Source: an uncultured Blautia sp.
GTDB taxonomy: Bacteria; Bacillota; Clostridia; Lachnospirales; Lachnospiraceae
Assembly: GCF_934424005.1 (NCBI RefSeq)
Contig: NZ_CAKRXI010000010.1
Coordinates: 12,597-76,596, forward strand
Reading direction: 5' to 3'
Length of the DNA: 64,000 nucleotides
The notes beneath the pieces were generated by a model that did no database searches, had not been told where the DNA came from, and saw nothing but the letters and a program-made list of their open reading frames with translations. Shown here in pieces: positions 62,664-64,000 of the stretch. Within the stretch, counting starts at the first letter, position 1. The number at the start of each line of letters is the position of its first letter. Both the position numbers and the translations under genes were made by a program.

Positions 62664-63716
62664 TTATCTTTTAATGTCAAAATTCATTTCCATCACATGT
62701 CTGATCAGAGAAACATCATCTGTAATATTTCCGTCACCATGAATCGTATGCTTCACTGCACTTGCCGCAACACCAAAGTTTACAATATCCTCCGGTGTAT
62801 ATTCGTTCATCAGGGCATAGATGATACCACTTACGAATGCGTCTCCGCCGCCGACACGGTCAAGGATATGGAATGTCAGACGCTTGCTCTCATAAATTTT
62901 TCCGTTTAACCAGAGATATGCGGAAAGGCTGTTCTCACTGCAGCTGTGTGCAAAACGTACATGTCTTGCAATGCATTTGATATTCGGATATCTCTCCACA
63001 AAAGCTTTGAAAACTTTTTCCTGCTGGTCACGGTCCGGCTGGAACGGGATATCATCTTTTACATCACCTTCGCTGTGATCGTTTTCGTTTTTCCAGATAT
63101 GATATGGCTCGATTCCAAAAAGAACATCTACATACGGAAGGCAGAGTGTACAGAAATCTCTCGCTTCTTCCCAGCTCCACAGGGTGCTTCGGAAGTTTCC
63201 GTCAAAGCTGACTGTCATGCCATTCTCTTTTGCTGTTTTCAGGCAGGTCAGGATCAATTCACTGCAGCTTTTTCCAAGTGCAGGGGTGATGCCGCTCAGA
63301 TGAAGCCATGTGTATCCTTCCAGAAGCTTCTTTACATCTGTTTTGTTGAAGTCATACTCTGAAAAAGCGCTGTGTTTTCTGTCATAAACGACTTTACTTG
63401 GGCGTATTCCGTAACCTGTTTCCAGATAATAAGTTCCAAGTCGATGTGTCGGTGTCTCTTCCTCTGTTGAATAAATTACGCTGTCACAATTCACATCGTT
63501 GCTTCGCATCATACGAACAGCACTTTTTCCAAGACTGTTTCCCGGAACTACTGTAAAAAATGATGCATCTACTCCAAGATTTGCAAGGGAGAGGGCCACA
63601 TTGGCCTCACTTCCCCCGTATCTTGCCTCAAAAGATGTTGCTGTTCTGATTTTTTCGTAATCCGGCGGAGTCAGTCGAAGCATGATCTCGCCGATCGTAA
63701 TAAATTTATGCTTCAT
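62664..63716 (-). CDS. kdgK: 2-keto-3-deoxygluconate kinase-like (PfkB family), second copy
   Basis: 350 residues. PfkB fold with GEIMLRLTPPDYEKIRTA, RYGGSEANVALSLANLGVD and the catalytic DRVGGGDAFVSGIIYA. Differs clearly from the kinase at 51372 in the middle third. GGAG before the ATG. Between the dehydratase and the second eda, so the substrate is a 2-keto-3-deoxy sugar acid (gluconate or galactonate type). Confidence 0.9.
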   Translation of the reverse strand: MKHKFITIGEIMLRLTPPDYEKIRTATSFEARYGGSEANVALSLANLGVDASFFTVVPGNSLGKSAVRMMRSNDVNCDSVIYSTEEETPTHRLGTYYLETGYGIRPSKVVYDRKHSAFSEYDFNKTDVKKLLEGYTWLHLSGITPALGKSCSELILTCLKTAKENGMTVSFDGNFRSTLWSWEEARDFCTLCLPYVDVLFGIEPYHIWKNENDHSEGDVKDDIPFQPDRDQQEKVFKAFVERYPNIKCIARHVRFAHSCSENSLSAYLWLNGKIYESKRLTFHILDRVGGGDAFVSGIIYALMNEYTPEDIVNFGVAASAVKHTIHGDGNITDDVSLIRHVMEMNFDIKR

Positions 63717-63718
63717 AA

Positions 63719-64000
63719 TTAATACTCCAGATAGGCTCCCTTCATTGGACTTGCAGCATGCTGGCTGAAAAGTCTGAGTACACCTTTTTTGTATTTCATT
63801 TCACGTGGTTTCCAGTTTTTGCGTCTTTCTGCAAGAATCTGATCGATCTCTTCCATAGACTTACGTTCTCCTGCGATTCCGATGATGTTCAGTTTTCTTT
63901 CCATAACATCGATCTCGATAAGGTCGCCTTCTTCAACAAGTGCGATCGGGCCTCCGTCAACAGCCTCCGGGCTGCAGTGTCCGATAACCGGGCCGGTAGA
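63719..64000 (-). CDS. IlvD/Edd family dehydratase, 3' end only
   Basis: The frame is open to the window edge; about 93 C-terminal codons are present. [19 protein letters not shown] and [10 protein letters not shown] are the conserved C-terminal swivel-domain pattern of dihydroxyacid / sugar-acid dehydratases (Fe-S enzymes). The ending K-G-A-Y-L-E-Y differs from housekeeping IlvD, and the downstream KDG kinase and KDPG aldolase favour an aldonate dehydratase. The stop is two bases before the next start. Confidence 0.88.
   Translation of the reverse strand, partial: STGPVIGHCSPEAVDGGPIALVEEGDLIEIDVMERKLNIIGIAGERKSMEEIDQILAERRKNWKPREMKYKKGVLRLFSQHAASPMKGAYLEY

Noticed and set aside
1..64000. 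CRISPR arrays, tRNA or rRNA genes, intact insertion sequences, prophage
   Set aside because: No regularly spaced repeats, no cloverleaf or rRNA sequence, and no transposase or phage structural gene seen on either strand.

Overview
The window reads as a chromosomal segment of a gut-type anaerobic Firmicute, most likely a Lachnospiraceae member (Blautia/Ruminococcus/Dorea-like). The grounds are moderate-to-low GC content, strong AGGAGG-type ribosome binding sites, many Rho-independent terminators, MATE and MarR gene pairs, a complete citrate lyase set, a hexuronate regulon and a speA-speE-speB-CASDH-nspC polyamine cluster. There is no rRNA, tRNA, CRISPR array, intact insertion sequence or phage gene. 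It looks like ordinary chromosome that is rich in catabolic and signalling modules.

Layout. 1-6 kb: a MarR/MATE pair (MATE truncated by the window edge), a cytidylate-kinase-like gene with a MATE gene, a small protein of the DUF6061 type, a GNAT acetyltransferase and another MATE gene headed by a 73-bp near-perfect palindrome. 6.2-15.8 kb: a five-gene minus-strand sensory operon: family-3 binding lipoprotein, hybrid histidine kinase, large family-1 binding lipoprotein with a 5'-nucleotidase-C-like tail, second hybrid kinase with two receivers, and an HD-GYP response regulator. It is preceded by a c-di-GMP-I riboswitch and a terminator, so a c-di-GMP sensor RNA controls an operon whose last product should degrade c-di-GMP. 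16-18 kb: a DUF4143 ATPase and a beta-carbonic anhydrase whose C-terminus and downstream DNA match the small gene at 3.8 kb.

18-28.5 kb: a citrate fermentation island: citC-citX on plus; a CitMHS transporter, a sensor kinase and citDEFG on minus; an OmpR-type regulator on plus. Three promoter regions share a TTCTTA-N8-TAAGAA-like inverted repeat, a candidate binding site for that regulator. 28.6-35.4 kb: an MFS transporter and an oppADFBC peptide importer. 35.7-42 kb: alpha-galactosidase with a sugar ABC importer (no ATPase) and a divergent AraC regulator. 42-52.4 kb: a galacturonate/hexuronate regulon: LacI repressor, uxaC, a TRAP transporter, then divergently uxaA-uxaB-eda-kdgK; both divergent promoters carry the same TGTAAG-CC-CTTACA operator. 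52.5-58.5 kb: polyamine synthesis, headed by a ~220-nt multibranched RNA that ends in a strong terminator. 58.7-61.9 kb: two convergent, 3'-overlapping MATE genes, one of them behind a MarR gene. 62-64 kb: a second eda-kdgK pair behind the 3' end of an IlvD/Edd-family sugar-acid dehydratase, cut by the window edge.

The most interesting parts are the riboswitch-controlled sensory operon, the unassigned structured RNA before speA, the carbonic anhydrase carrying a DUF6061 remnant, and the shared operator of the citrate genes. Functional assignments come from reading motifs and gene order; no database or folding program was run.
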